A stretch of 64,000 nucleotides of DNA from Streptomyces xiaopingdaonensis (GCF_000262345.1 NZ_AJTQ01000125.1:1-64000); one strand, 5' to 3'; counted from the stretch's first letter, positions 37,433 through 46,592 are shown. The notes: a model not told the origin generated them from the sequence alone. Program-made: numbers and translations.

Positions 37433-38341
37433 TCAGGCGTCGCACTCCAGCACCGAGCGGCACGACGAGCACCGGGCACGCACCCTGCCCCGCACCGGTA
37501 TCCGGATACGGCGGAGGCAGGTCGGGCAGCGGAACGAGACGCGGGGCGGCGAGCCGGAGTCGAAGGCGTAGGCGGCGTTCGGCCGCGGTACGGGCGGGCG
37601 GCCGGCGAGGGCGAGCTTGCGGTCCTTGGCGTACCGGGCGCGCGTCGCCCAACCGGCGGCCGTGAGCGGCGGCTGCCGCCGGTCGCGCGCGGCGAGGGCG
37701 CGGCCCGCGACGTACGCGTCGTACGCCTGCGGGCTGGTGAACCGGACGGCGGGGTCCTCGCCGTTGAGCTCGGCGCGCTTGGCGAGGACGTAGCCGAACT
37801 CCTCCGGTGTGAGGTAGCCGAGCTTCTGCGAGGTGAGCGCGTCCTGGCGGAAGGCGTCGAGGAGGAGCCAGCCGGCGCCGAGGTAGGCGGCGGCCGTGTC
37901 GGTGAGGATCTCGTTCTCGCCGACGGTGTCGAAGGCGAGGTCGAGCCGGTGCAGCAGTACGTGCGCCACCTCGTGCGCGAGGGCGGCGCCGACGTCCCTG
38001 CGGTGCGTCTTGAACCGCGTGTTGAGCTCGACGAAGTACTCGGGCCCCGCCTCCAGTTCGACGTTGGCCGCGTGCTCCATCTCGCGGAAGCTGACGATCA
38101 CCCGGGCCTCGGGCAGCCGGTAGTGGCGGACGACGGCAGCGGCCACCTGCTGGACGCCGAGGTGGAGTTCGTCGTCGTCGGCGAAGGCGACCTCGGCGGG
38201 GGAGAGGCTCGGGTCCCAGGTTCTGAGGGTCTCGTACGACAGGCGGCGGTGGAGGGCGGCGATGGCGTCGCGGACCGTCTCCAGGTGCGGAAAGCCGTGT
38301 TCGACCGGGTCGGCCGCGCCGCGCCCGCTACCCGTGCCCAT
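37433..38341 (-). CDS. Zinc metallopeptidase (SprT/ImmA-like) with C-terminal zinc ribbon
   Basis: The protein has 302 aa. HEVAHVLLH (123-131) is a zincin active site, with downstream acidic residues (ENEILTDTAAAYLG) as candidates for the third ligand. The C-terminus has two CxxC pairs (RCPTCLRR, ARCSSCRS) forming a zinc ribbon. The cytosolic location and lack of a signal peptide argue for a regulatory or quality-control protease. The family is not firmly identified. Confidence 0.7.
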   Translation of the reverse strand: MGTGSGRGAADPVEHGFPHLETVRDAIAALHRRLSYETLRTWDPSLSPAEVAFADDDELHLGVQQVAAAVVRHYRLPEARVIVSFREMEHAANVELEAGPEYFVELNTRFKTHRRDVGAALAHEVAHVLLHRLDLAFDTVGENEILTDTAAAYLGAGWLLLDAFRQDALTSQKLGYLTPEEFGYVLAKRAELNGEDPAVRFTSPQAYDAYVAGRALAARDRRQPPLTAAGWATRARYAKDRKLALAGRPPVPRPNAAYAFDSGSPPRVSFRCPTCLRRIRIPVRGRVRARCSSCRSVLECDA

Positions 38342-38630
38342 CGCCTACCACCTCGGACCCTCGCGCCTGCGGTCGTTCCACTCTACGGGCGGATGTACGG
38401 CTCCCGGCGGGCGGTCCGGAAAGCGGTTGCCGTATCGCGGGTGCGCTCGTCCTCCTCGCCTGCGACCGCCGAATGCGCGCCGACGGCCGACGGTCGTGAG
38501 CCTGCTCTCCTCGGCGGGGACCACCGCAGCGGACGGGCACTCGACGAACCTGGGCTAGGGTGCGCTGTGCGGTGCGCGTGCCGCCCACCGCACAGCCCGC
38601 AGCGACGACACGGGAGCAGAGCACCGGCCG

Positions 38631-38966
38631 ATGGAGAACAACGAGATCGACACCGCCGTACGCGACGAGCTGGCGGAGCTGCGGGACAGCATCGACAACA
38701 TCGACGCGGCCGTGGTCCACATGCTCGCCGAGCGCTTCAAGTGCACCCAGCGCGTCGGCAGGCTCAAGGCGGGGCACGGTCTTCCGCCGGCCGACCCGGC
38801 CCGCGAGTCCCGGCAGATCGACCGCCTCCGCAGCCTCGCCGAGGACGCCAAGCTCGACCCCGCCTTCGCGGAGAAGCTGCTCAACTTCATCATCGCCGAG
38901 GTGATCCGGCACCACGAGCGGATCGCGGAGGAGGGCGTGGGCAGCCAGGACACGCCGGTCGGCTGA
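38631..38966 (+). CDS. Chorismate mutase (AroQ type)
   Basis: This 111-aa all-helical protein has the AroQ pattern: ELRDSIDNIDAAVVHMLAERFKCTQRVGRLK, then RESRQIDRLRSLAEDA and EKLLNFIIAEVIRHHERI. Arg and Lys at the active-site positions (in R.D..D and VGRLKA) are present. It converts chorismate to prephenate and thus competes with TrpE for chorismate. Confidence 0.88.
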   Translation: MENNEIDTAVRDELAELRDSIDNIDAAVVHMLAERFKCTQRVGRLKAGHGLPPADPARESRQIDRLRSLAEDAKLDPAFAEKLLNFIIAEVIRHHERIAEEGVGSQDTPVG

Positions 38967-39091
38967 GGGCGCACGCGGTCCTGCGGCGCTCGGTCGCTGC
39001 CGCGTCAAGTGCTCGGGTTCCTGTGGGAGTTCGCGACGGCAGCCCGGGGTCCGCAGTATCGCTCCCGTCCCGCCGCTCGGGACACGACTGC

Positions 39092-39748
39092 TCAACGGGG
39101 CGTACGTGGGGGGCGCTTCGGGGTGCGCGTTGACGGAGGCGGTGTGCCGAGGCGCTGAGCGCCGGCGAAGATCGCCACCATGCCGACGACCTCCTCGGCG
39201 ACTTCGCGGGGCCACACGTGGTCTCCCCGGCGTGAGCGGCCCGCGACGATGCCGTGGAGGGCCGTCCAGAGCTGTTCGCCCCGCTCCAGCGCCTCCTCCG
39301 GGCCGATTCCGGGGTCGACCGCGTGCAGGTCGTCGGCCAGGGAGGCCGTCCGCTCCTCCATCCACGCACGGACGGCGCCGGTCCCCTTGAGCCAGTCGAC
39401 GCTTTCGAAGAGCAACTGGTACGGGCCGGGACGCTCCAGCGCCCAGCCGACGTAGGCGAGAGCGAACGCGTCGAGACGCTCCCGCGGCCCTGCGGCTGCG
39501 GCCACCGCCGCCTCGGCCCGTTCCCGTGCCTCGGCGAAGTGCATCTCGAGCACGGCGTCGATGAGCGCCGCCCGCGAGTCGAAGTGCAGGTAGACGGCGG
39601 TCGCCGAGACGTCGCAGGCGCGGGCGACCGCGCGGAGCGAGGGGGCGGGGGCGGTGCGGGGCTCCTGCAGCAGCCTCGATGCCGCCTCGATCAGGGACTG
39701 CCGCAGGTCGCGGCCGCCCCTGCCCGCCGTGCCGACGGCCATTCCCAT
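39092..39748 (-). CDS. TetR-family transcriptional regulator
   Basis: The protein has 218 aa. The N-terminal HTH reads LIEAASRLLQE..PSLRAVARACDVSATAVYLHFDSRAALIDAVL, followed by a helical ligand-binding domain with the WHG-like region (AYVGWALERPGPYQLLFES). It is divergent from an SDR gene, and the 89-bp gap carries two strong palindromes, so it is probably an autorepressor of both genes. Confidence 0.88.
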   Translation of the reverse strand: MGMAVGTAGRGGRDLRQSLIEAASRLLQEPRTAPAPSLRAVARACDVSATAVYLHFDSRAALIDAVLEMHFAEARERAEAAVAAAAGPRERLDAFALAYVGWALERPGPYQLLFESVDWLKGTGAVRAWMEERTASLADDLHAVDPGIGPEEALERGEQLWTALHGIVAGRSRRGDHVWPREVAEEVVGMVAIFAGAQRLGTPPPSTRTPKRPPRTPR

Positions 39749-39775
39749 CCTCCGTGCGCTTCCGGGCCTTGTTGG

Positions 39776-39824
39776 TTGACAGGTGTCAATGTACCGTGCG
39801 GAACCGGTACTTGACAGCTGTCAA
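39776..39824. promoter_or_regulatory. Two TTGACA-NN-TGTCAA palindromes, likely TetR operators
   Basis: TTGACAGGTGTCAA (39776-39789) and TTGACAGCTGTCAA (39811-39824) are nearly identical 14-bp palindromes 35 bp apart. GTACCG/CGGTAC (39791-39810) forms a further inverted repeat between them. They cover the divergent promoter region of the TetR and SDR genes. The TTGACA half sites may double as -35 elements. Confidence 0.75.
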
Positions 39825-39837
39825 CCTTGGGGGTTTC

Positions 39838-40620
39838 ATGCGGAGGGTCACGGTCGTCACCGGAGCGAGTTCCGGCATCGGCGAGGAGTTCGCACGCCGG
39901 TTCGCGAGCCGGGGCGACGACCTGGTCGTGGTCGCCCGGCGCGTCGAGCGGTTGGAACGCCTCGCGGCGGAGTTGCGGGAGCAGCACGGGGTGAGGGTGA
40001 CACCCGTCGCGCTGGACCTCACCGCTCCCCGGCCCGGTCGGGCGCTGCGTCACCGGCTCGCGCAGGAGGGCGTCGTCGCCGGCGCACTGGTGAACTGCGC
40101 CGGGTACGGCAGGTCCGGGGCGTTCGCCCGGGCCGATGCGGAGGAGACGGCCCGGCAGATCGCCGTGGACGTCACCGCCCTTACTGATCTGACCAGAGCA
40201 CTCTGGCCCGACCTGCTCGACGCCGAAGCGGGGCTGCTGCTCAATGTGGCCAGCCTCACCGGGTACGCGCCGATGCCGGGGATGGCCGTCTACGCGGCGG
40301 CGAAAGCCTTCGTGGTCTCCTTCACCGAGGCGCTGTGGGCCGAGGGGCGCGGTAGCCGGCTGCGAGTGCTGTGCCTGTCGCCCGGCCCCACCAGCAGTGA
40401 GTTCTACGGGACTTCGGGGACGTCCACCGACGGGGTTCGCTTCCAGACTCCGCAACAGGTCGTCGACGCGGCCTTCCGTGCGCTGGGCAAGCGGCGGCCC
40501 ACCGTCGTGTCGGGACGCGCGAACGCCCTCGCCGCAACCCTGATGCGCGTTCTGCCCCGGCGGCTCGTCCTCGCGCTGACGGCGCGAGAGGCGCCCCGGC
40601 CCTCCGCCGCCGTCCCGTGA
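39838..40620 (+). CDS. Short-chain dehydrogenase/reductase
   Basis: The protein has 260 aa with a Rossmann fold. The NAD(P) motif is TGASSGIG (8-15), NCAGYG follows strand 4, and the catalytic YAAAK is in place. RR after strand 2 (VVVARRVERLERL) favours NADP. It is controlled, by position, by the divergent TetR regulator. The substrate is unknown. Confidence 0.9.
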   Translation: MRRVTVVTGASSGIGEEFARRFASRGDDLVVVARRVERLERLAAELREQHGVRVTPVALDLTAPRPGRALRHRLAQEGVVAGALVNCAGYGRSGAFARADAEETARQIAVDVTALTDLTRALWPDLLDAEAGLLLNVASLTGYAPMPGMAVYAAAKAFVVSFTEALWAEGRGSRLRVLCLSPGPTSSEFYGTSGTSTDGVRFQTPQQVVDAAFRALGKRRPTVVSGRANALAATLMRVLPRRLVLALTAREAPRPSAAVP

Positions 40621-40694
40621 GCCCCGCTTCCGCTGCGGCGACAGGCGGCGCTGGGACGGGCCCCTACTTCAAGCCCTCCCTGGACGGCGGGCGT

Positions 40695-42131
40695 TCACCC
40701 CTCGGCGTCGTCCTCGCCGATCCGGTGCACCCGCACCAGGTTCGTCGAGCCGGGGACGCCGGGCGGTGAGCCGGCCGTGATGATGACGAGGTCGCCGCGC
40801 CGGCAGCGGCCGAGCTTGAGGAGCTGCTCGTCGACCTGGTCGACCATCTCGTCGGTCGAGGCGACGGTCGGGCCGAGGAACGTCTCCACGCCCCAGCTCA
40901 GGCCGAGTTGGGAGTGGGTGGCGGCGTCGGGCGTGAAGGCGAGGACGGGGATGGGGGAGCGGTAGCGGGCGAGGCGGCGGACCGTGTCCCCGGATTGGGT
41001 GAAGGCGACCAGGTACTTGGCGCCGAGGAAGTCGCCCATCTCCGCGGCGGCGCGGGCGACGGCCCCGCCCTGGGTACGGGGCTTGCTGCGCTCGGTGAGC
41101 GGCGGCAGCCCCTTGGCGAGCACCTCGTCCTCGGCGGCGCCGACGATGCGCGCCATCGTGCGGACGGTTTCGATCGGGTACTTGCCGACGCTCGTCTCTC
41201 CGGAGAGCATCACCGCGTCGGTGCCGTCGAGGACGGCGTTGGCGACGTCCGACGCCTCGGCGCGCGTCGGCCGGGAGGAGTCGATCATCGAGTCGAGCAT
41301 CTGCGTCGCGACGATCACCGGTTTCGCGTTCCGGCGGCAGAGCTTGATCGCCCGCTTCTGGACGAGGGGGACCGTCTCCAGCGGCATCTCCACGCCGAGG
41401 TCGCCACGGGCGACCATGACACCGTCGAAGGCGTCGACGATCGACTCCAACTCCTCGACGGCCTGCGGCTTCTCCAACTTCGCGAGGACGGGGAGCCGTC
41501 GGCCCTCCTCCTCCATGACGCGGTGCACCTCGCGGACGTCCTCGCCGCTGCGGACGAAGGAGAGCGCGATCAGGTCGGCGCCGGTGCGCAGCGCCCACCG
41601 GAGGTCGTCGACGTCCTTCTTGGAGAGCGCGGGGACCGACACGGCGACGCCGGGCAGGTTGAGCCCCTTGTGATCGGAGACGACACCGCCCTCGACGACG
41701 ACGGTGTGCACCAACGGGCCTTCGACGGCCTTGACTTCGAGGCCGACGCGGCCGTCGTCGACGAGGATGCGCTCGCCGGGGGCGACGTCCTCGGCGAGAC
41801 CGGCGTAGGTGGTCCCGCACCTGGTGCGGTCGCCCTCGCAGCCCTCCTCGACCGTGATGGTGAACTCGTCCCCGGCTTCGAGGAACACGGGTCCTTCCTG
41901 GAAGCGGCCGAGCCTGATCTTCGGGCCTTGAAGGTCCGCGAGGACGCCCACGCTGCGTGCGGTCTCCTCGGCTGCGCCGCGCACCCGGTGGTAGCGCTCC
42001 TCGTGCTCGGCGTGCGTACCGTGGCTCATGTTGAACCTGGCCACGTCCATGCCGGCCTCGACGAGCTCCTTGATCTGCTCGTACGAGTCGGTGGCCGGAC
42101 CAAGTGTGCTGACGATCTTTGCTCGGCGCAT
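40695..42131 (-). CDS. pyk: Pyruvate kinase
   Basis: The protein has 478 aa. It begins MRRAKIVSTLGPATDS; active-site and metal motifs are MVARGDLGVEMPLE, the effector/monovalent-cation region SGETSVGKYPIETVRTMARI, and CRRNAKPVIVATQMLDSMI. It makes ATP and pyruvate from phosphoenolpyruvate. A palindrome lies in the leader just before the ATG. Confidence 0.96.
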   Translation of the reverse strand: MRRAKIVSTLGPATDSYEQIKELVEAGMDVARFNMSHGTHAEHEERYHRVRGAAEETARSVGVLADLQGPKIRLGRFQEGPVFLEAGDEFTITVEEGCEGDRTRCGTTYAGLAEDVAPGERILVDDGRVGLEVKAVEGPLVHTVVVEGGVVSDHKGLNLPGVAVSVPALSKKDVDDLRWALRTGADLIALSFVRSGEDVREVHRVMEEEGRRLPVLAKLEKPQAVEELESIVDAFDGVMVARGDLGVEMPLETVPLVQKRAIKLCRRNAKPVIVATQMLDSMIDSSRPTRAEASDVANAVLDGTDAVMLSGETSVGKYPIETVRTMARIVGAAEDEVLAKGLPPLTERSKPRTQGGAVARAAAEMGDFLGAKYLVAFTQSGDTVRRLARYRSPIPVLAFTPDAATHSQLGLSWGVETFLGPTVASTDEMVDQVDEQLLKLGRCRRGDLVIITAGSPPGVPGSTNLVRVHRIGEDDAEG

Positions 42132-42147
42132 GCTGCGAGCCTACGGC

Positions 42148-42165
42148 TTACCTGCGGGTAGGTAA
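42148..42165. promoter_or_regulatory. Palindrome in the pyk leader
   Basis: TTACCT-N6-AGGTAA forms an 18-bp inverted repeat 16 bp upstream of the pyk start codon, past any reasonable promoter position, so a bound protein would block elongation or translation. No known regulator consensus was recognised. Confidence 0.45.
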
Positions 42166-42267
42166 CTGTGCCCGAGCGACGGCGCAACGGCCTTTCTCTT
42201 AAAGGGTGTTGACAAGACTTGAAAGGTGTGCGGCGCCCTGCTCTGATGAGCGTTCACCCGTCGTGGC

Positions 42268-45174
42268 TCAGCCCACGGAGGGCGCCGGCATCGGACGCAC
42301 GTCCCCCAGGCGTCCGGGCGCCCGCGTGCTGGGGGTGCCCGGGTCGGGTTCGCGCAGGCCGAAGCTGGTGAACGCGGTGCGGGCGGGGAGCGGGAAGTGC
42401 TCCTCGCCGGTGAGCGAGTTGAGGATCACCGCGCTGCGGTGCGCCGCGAGGCCCAGGTCGGGGGCCCCGACGCCGTGCGTGTGCCGCTCGCCGTTCTGCA
42501 CGTAGACGGAGCCGGCCACCGAAGTGTCGAGCCGCAGGCGGTAGTCGGCGGTGACGAGGGGGCGGCCGGAGGAGTCCCTGGAGAGGTGCGGGTCGAGGGC
42601 CGCGAGGAGCCCGTCGGACGGGCGCTCGCGGTAGCCGGTGGCGAGGACGACCGCGTCGGTGAGGAGGCGCCCGCGCTCCCGCTGCTCGGCGTGGACGAGG
42701 TGCAGCTCCAGGTGCGTGGTGCCGAGGCGTCCCGCGGTGCGCACACCGACCCCGGGGGTGAGCACCACGTCCGGCCAACTGCCTCCGGCCGTACGGCGGT
42801 AGAGCTCCTCGTGGACGGCGGCGAGGGTCTCCGCGTCGACCGCCTTGTGGAGCTGCCACTGCTTCGGCAGGAGCGAGTCCCTCGCCTCCTCGGGGAGCGA
42901 GTGGAAGTAGCGGGTGTAGTCGGGGGTGAAGTGCTCCAGGCCGAGCTTGCTGTACTCCATCGGCGCGAAGGCGGGACTGCGCGTCAGCCAGTGGAGGCCC
43001 TCGTGCCCCGCGGGACGGCGACGGAGCAGGTCGAGGAAGACCTCGGCCCCCGACTGCCCCGAGCCGACGACCGTGACGTGCTCGGCCGCCAGGAGCCGTT
43101 CGCGATGGTCCAGGTACTCGGCGGAGTGCACCACGGGGACCGAGTCGCTCTCCGCGAGCGGGCGCAGGGCCTCGGGGACGTACGGCTCGGTGCCGATCCC
43201 CAGCGCCACGTTCCGCGCCGCTGCGCGCCCCGGAGAGCCCGTGCCGCCGCCCGCGTCGAGCCGGGTGAAGTCCACCTCGAACAGGGCCCGCCGGGGGTTC
43301 CACCTGACGGCGTCCACGTGGTGCCCGTAGTGCGGGCCCGTCCCCGGCGCGCCGACCGCCCGCTCCGCGAGCCCGTCGCTCACCCAGCGGCAGTACGCGT
43401 CGTACTCGGTGCGTTCGATGTGGAAGCGCTCGGCGAAGTAGAAGGGGAAGAGCCGCCGCCTGTCGCGCAGGAAGCGCAGGAACGACCACGGGCTCGCCGG
43501 GTCGGCGAGGGTCACGAGGTCGGCGAGGAACGGGACTTGGAGGGTGGCGCCCTCGATCAGCAGGCCCGGATGCCATCGGAAGGCACGCTCCCGCTCGAAG
43601 CACGCGGTACGCAGCCCCGGCACGGAGTCCGCGAGTGCCGAGAGCGAGAGGCTGAACGGGCCGCCTCCGACGCAGACGAGGTCGAGGACCTGCTCGCCCC
43701 CGGTTCCGGCGTCCCGCCGTCGGGGCGGGGAAGGCGTCAACCCCGGCTGGGATCGCGGGCGTTGCGGGTCCGGTGGTTCGTCGGCTGTCTCCGTACGGTT
43801 CGGACGCTCGGTCGGTGCTTCGGGCGCGGAGGGTACGGGCGGCCGGGTGCCGGTGAGTTCGGTGGTGGTGCGCGGGGGTGGTGCGGTGGGTTGCTTCTGG
43901 CGTGTCGGGGTCTCCGGGGCAGAGGGCTGCGTAGCCGCCGGGTCGTCCGTGGCGGAGAGGGGCCCGGGGTGCGCGTCGGTGTCCGTCTGCGTTGTGCGGT
44001 CCGTCGCTGTCAACGGGTCTCTGGTGGGTTGGGGGTCGGCGTGCTCGGCTGTTCGCTCGGGGGATGCTGTCCCGGTCGTGTTCGCCGGTGGCGTGGTGCG
44101 GAGCTGGTGCGGTGGTGCGGGGTGTGCGTCGGCCTGCGCCTGTGCCGGCTGGCTCGGTGGCGTCAACGAGTCGGCGTTCGGGGAGGGTTGGGAATCGGGC
44201 TGCTCGGTTGACTTCCGGGGGAGCGGCGTGCCGGTCGGGGGCTCGGGCGGTCGTGCGTGGTTCTCCGTCGGTGACGGCTGGTCCGGCGGTGCCGACGGGA
44301 CGGAGTGCGGAGCGGACGGGAGGTCGGGCTGCTCGTCCGTGTGCTCGGTGAGTGGGGTGCCGGCTGTGCCCGCCGGGGGCGTGGCGCGGGCTTCGTGCGG
44401 CTGTGCGGGGTGCGGGCCCGCCTCCTTCGGTGCCGACTGGTCCCGTGGTGCGAACGACTCGGAGTCCGGCACCGATCGGGGGACGGGCTGCTCGGTGACC
44501 GGCGTGCCGGTCGCGCCCGCCGGGGGAGCGGGCTCGTGCGGCGGTGCTGGACGGTCTACGGGTTCCGAGTGCGACGTGTCCTGTGCCGCCGGCGCGTTGA
44601 CGCGGCGCGTGGGCGGCTCCGTCGGAGCGGTGGGGATTGCCGGAGGGCTCGTCTCTCCGTCCGACCCCGGCTCGTGCACCTCGGGGCCCTCGTCACGGGG
44701 CGGATTCGGCACCGAGGAGGCGTGCGGGACCAGCCCTCCACGCGCGGGCGGCTCCGACTCCCCGTTCTCCGGCGGGCGTTGACCCGTCCTATCGGGCTCC
44801 GGAGGTGCCGCGTCCGGCTCCCGCGGGGGCAGTGGCGGAGCCGATGCGGACTCGACGGCACCCTGTGCGCCGCCGGGCACCGGTGCCGCACCGTCGTGGA
44901 GTTCTCCCGATTCGCCCGCGTCGTCGGCCGGTTGGGGTGCGCCGTCCCCGGTCGTGGTCGGCTCCTCCGGTCGTGACGGGAGCAGCCCGAGTCCGGCGAG
45001 GAAGTCGGCGAAGGTGCTGGAGTCGGTCTCCTGGTCGTAGACCTCGCTGGTGTCCGGACGGTTCGGCCGCGGCACCGGTCCTCGACGGCCTTGCTGGCGC
45101 GGCACGTTGCTCAGCGGGGACCCTCCCCCGCCGGCGGACGGGCGCTCCGGGGGCTGGGGTTCTTCGGCCGTCAA
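42268..45174 (-). CDS. Lysine N6-hydroxylase/ornithine N5-oxygenase family protein with long Pro/Thr-rich N-terminal extension
   Basis: The protein has 968 aa from TTG 45174. Residues from about 490 onward form a complete flavin monooxygenase of the IucD/PvdA/DesB family: FAD motif DLVCVGGGPFSLSLSA, FERERAFRWHPGLLIEGATLQ, NADPH motif VTVVGSGQSGAEVF and the terminal ATGYRE. Residues 1-490 are disordered, Pro/Ala/Thr-rich and internally repeated, which is not normal for this family (~430 aa). TTG 45174 overlaps the stop of the decarboxylase gene (TTGA), so translation is coupled; a later start would give a shorter protein, but the open Pro-rich frame is continuous with no other ribosome site recognised. 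It presumably hydroxylates a diamine or lysine. Confidence 0.8.
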   Translation of the reverse strand: MTAEEPQPPERPSAGGGGSPLSNVPRQQGRRGPVPRPNRPDTSEVYDQETDSSTFADFLAGLGLLPSRPEEPTTTGDGAPQPADDAGESGELHDGAAPVPGGAQGAVESASAPPLPPREPDAAPPEPDRTGQRPPENGESEPPARGGLVPHASSVPNPPRDEGPEVHEPGSDGETSPPAIPTAPTEPPTRRVNAPAAQDTSHSEPVDRPAPPHEPAPPAGATGTPVTEQPVPRSVPDSESFAPRDQSAPKEAGPHPAQPHEARATPPAGTAGTPLTEHTDEQPDLPSAPHSVPSAPPDQPSPTENHARPPEPPTGTPLPRKSTEQPDSQPSPNADSLTPPSQPAQAQADAHPAPPHQLRTTPPANTTGTASPERTAEHADPQPTRDPLTATDRTTQTDTDAHPGPLSATDDPAATQPSAPETPTRQKQPTAPPPRTTTELTGTRPPVPSAPEAPTERPNRTETADEPPDPQRPRSQPGLTPSPPRRRDAGTGGEQVLDLVCVGGGPFSLSLSALADSVPGLRTACFERERAFRWHPGLLIEGATLQVPFLADLVTLADPASPWSFLRFLRDRRRLFPFYFAERFHIERTEYDAYCRWVSDGLAERAVGAPGTGPHYGHHVDAVRWNPRRALFEVDFTRLDAGGGTGSPGRAAARNVALGIGTEPYVPEALRPLAESDSVPVVHSAEYLDHRERLLAAEHVTVVGSGQSGAEVFLDLLRRRPAGHEGLHWLTRSPAFAPMEYSKLGLEHFTPDYTRYFHSLPEEARDSLLPKQWQLHKAVDAETLAAVHEELYRRTAGGSWPDVVLTPGVGVRTAGRLGTTHLELHLVHAEQRERGRLLTDAVVLATGYRERPSDGLLAALDPHLSRDSSGRPLVTADYRLRLDTSVAGSVYVQNGERHTHGVGAPDLGLAAHRSAVILNSLTGEEHFPLPARTAFTSFGLREPDPGTPSTRAPGRLGDVRPMPAPSVG
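44030..44540 (-). repeat. Four imperfect ~47-50 residue repeats inside the hydroxylase N-terminus
   Basis: Successive copies begin PPAGATGTPVTE, PPAGTAGTPLTE, PPTGTPLPRKSTE and PPANTTGTASPE and share a later HPaqPHe/HPapPHq block. Spacing in DNA is about 140-155 bp. The degeneracy suggests old duplications under weak constraint. Confidence 0.65.
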
Positions 45175-46592
45175 CTGTTGCTTCCTTCCGGTACCGCGTC
45201 GTGGACGAGCTTGAGCAGGGCTGCGAAGTCCGAGTGCTGGACGTGCGGGTTGAGGAGCGTCGCCTTGAGCCAGGTGCCGTCCTCCAGGCGGGCACGGCCG
45301 AGGACGGCCCGGCCCTCGGCGAGCAGGCGGCGCCGCACGAGCGCGACCTTCTCGGCATCGGCGCCCCGCGGCCTGAAGAGGACGGTGGAGAGCACGGGAA
45401 CGGAGCGCAGCTCGAACTCCGGCTCGTCGTCGACGAGTCGGGCGAACTCCCGCGCCGCGTCGCAGACCCGCTCCACCAGCGCGGCGAGGCCGCTCCGGCC
45501 GAGCGCCCGCAGGGTGACGGCGACCTTCACCACATCCGGCCTGCGGCTGGTGCGGAGAGAGCGGCCCAGGAGGTCGGGGAGGCCCGCCTCGGTGTCGTCC
45601 TCGGCGTTGAGGTACTCGGCGCGGTGCGAGAGCGAGCCGAGCCGGCCTGCGTCCCGCACGGCGAGGAGCCCGGCGGCGACCGGCTGCCACCCGAGCTTGT
45701 GCAGGTCGAAGGTGACGGTGTCGGCCCGCTCCAGCCCCGCGACGAGGCCGCGCAGCCGCGGGCTGAAGAGGAGCGGGCCGCCGTACGCCGCGTCGACGTG
45801 GAGCGGGACGCCGAACTCGGCCGTGACCGAGGCGATTTCGGGGAGCGCGTCGATCGCGCCCGTGTCCGTCGTGCCGGCCGTCGCCACTACGAGGCGGGGC
45901 TCCTCCGGGCGCCCGCGGGCGAGGGCGTTGGAGAGCGCGGCCGACGTGAGCACTCCGGCGGGCGTGGGCACCGTCAACGGCGGCGCCAGGCCGAGCAGCC
46001 ACGCGGCGCGGGCCACGCTGTGGTGCGCGTTGGCGCCGCAGACGAGCCGTACGCCCGGGCCCGCGCGCTCCCGGGCGAGCAGCGCAGCGAGCTGGTTGGC
46101 CTCGGTGCCGCCCGTGGTGACGAGCGCGTCGGCGCGGTCCCCGTGCTCCTCGCCGAAGACGAGGGCGGCGAACTCGGCGCAGGTGAGGGCCTCCAACTCC
46201 GAGGCGGACGGCGCCTGGTCCCACGAGTCCATCGAGGGGTTGACCGCGCTCGCCGCGGTGTCGGCGGCCGTGGCGAGAGCGAGCGGTGGGCAGTGCAGAT
46301 GGGCCGCGCAGTGCGGCTCGGCCGGGTCGGCCGCGCCGCGCGCGAGGGCCGAGACGATGGTGTGCAGCGCCTCCTGCGGCCCCCGTCCGTGCTCGGTGAG
46401 GAGAGTGCCGCCGAGCCGGGCGCGCAGGTCCTCGGCCACGCGCGGCGGCCCGCCGGAGGGGAGCGGCCCGCCGCGTTCGGCCGCGCCCTCCGCGAGCGCG
46501 TCGAGGACGGTGCCGAGCAGCGGGCGGAGCGCGGCCGGGCCCGCCGCGCCGCCTGCCAGGGGTGCGGGTTCTTCGGGCGGGTACGCAGGCAT
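45171..46592 (-). CDS. PLP-dependent decarboxylase (DesA / diaminobutyrate decarboxylase-like)
   Basis: The protein has 473 aa of the group II decarboxylase fold: TTGGTEANQLAALLARE (PLP phosphate loop), HHSVARAAWLLGL, VATAGTTDTGAID, HVDAAYGGPLLF and the Schiff-base Lys in TFDLHKLGWQPVAAG. The closest match by eye is lysine or 2,4-diaminobutyrate decarboxylase, as in desferrioxamine DesA. With the coupled hydroxylase it would make N-hydroxycadaverine or a similar hydroxy-diamine. No DesC/DesD-type genes are adjacent. An iron-box-like site lies 55 nt upstream. Confidence 0.85.
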   Translation of the reverse strand: MPAYPPEEPAPLAGGAAGPAALRPLLGTVLDALAEGAAERGGPLPSGGPPRVAEDLRARLGGTLLTEHGRGPQEALHTIVSALARGAADPAEPHCAAHLHCPPLALATAADTAASAVNPSMDSWDQAPSASELEALTCAEFAALVFGEEHGDRADALVTTGGTEANQLAALLARERAGPGVRLVCGANAHHSVARAAWLLGLAPPLTVPTPAGVLTSAALSNALARGRPEEPRLVVATAGTTDTGAIDALPEIASVTAEFGVPLHVDAAYGGPLLFSPRLRGLVAGLERADTVTFDLHKLGWQPVAAGLLAVRDAGRLGSLSHRAEYLNAEDDTEAGLPDLLGRSLRTSRRPDVVKVAVTLRALGRSGLAALVERVCDAAREFARLVDDEPEFELRSVPVLSTVLFRPRGADAEKVALVRRRLLAEGRAVLGRARLEDGTWLKATLLNPHVQHSDFAALLKLVHDAVPEGSNS

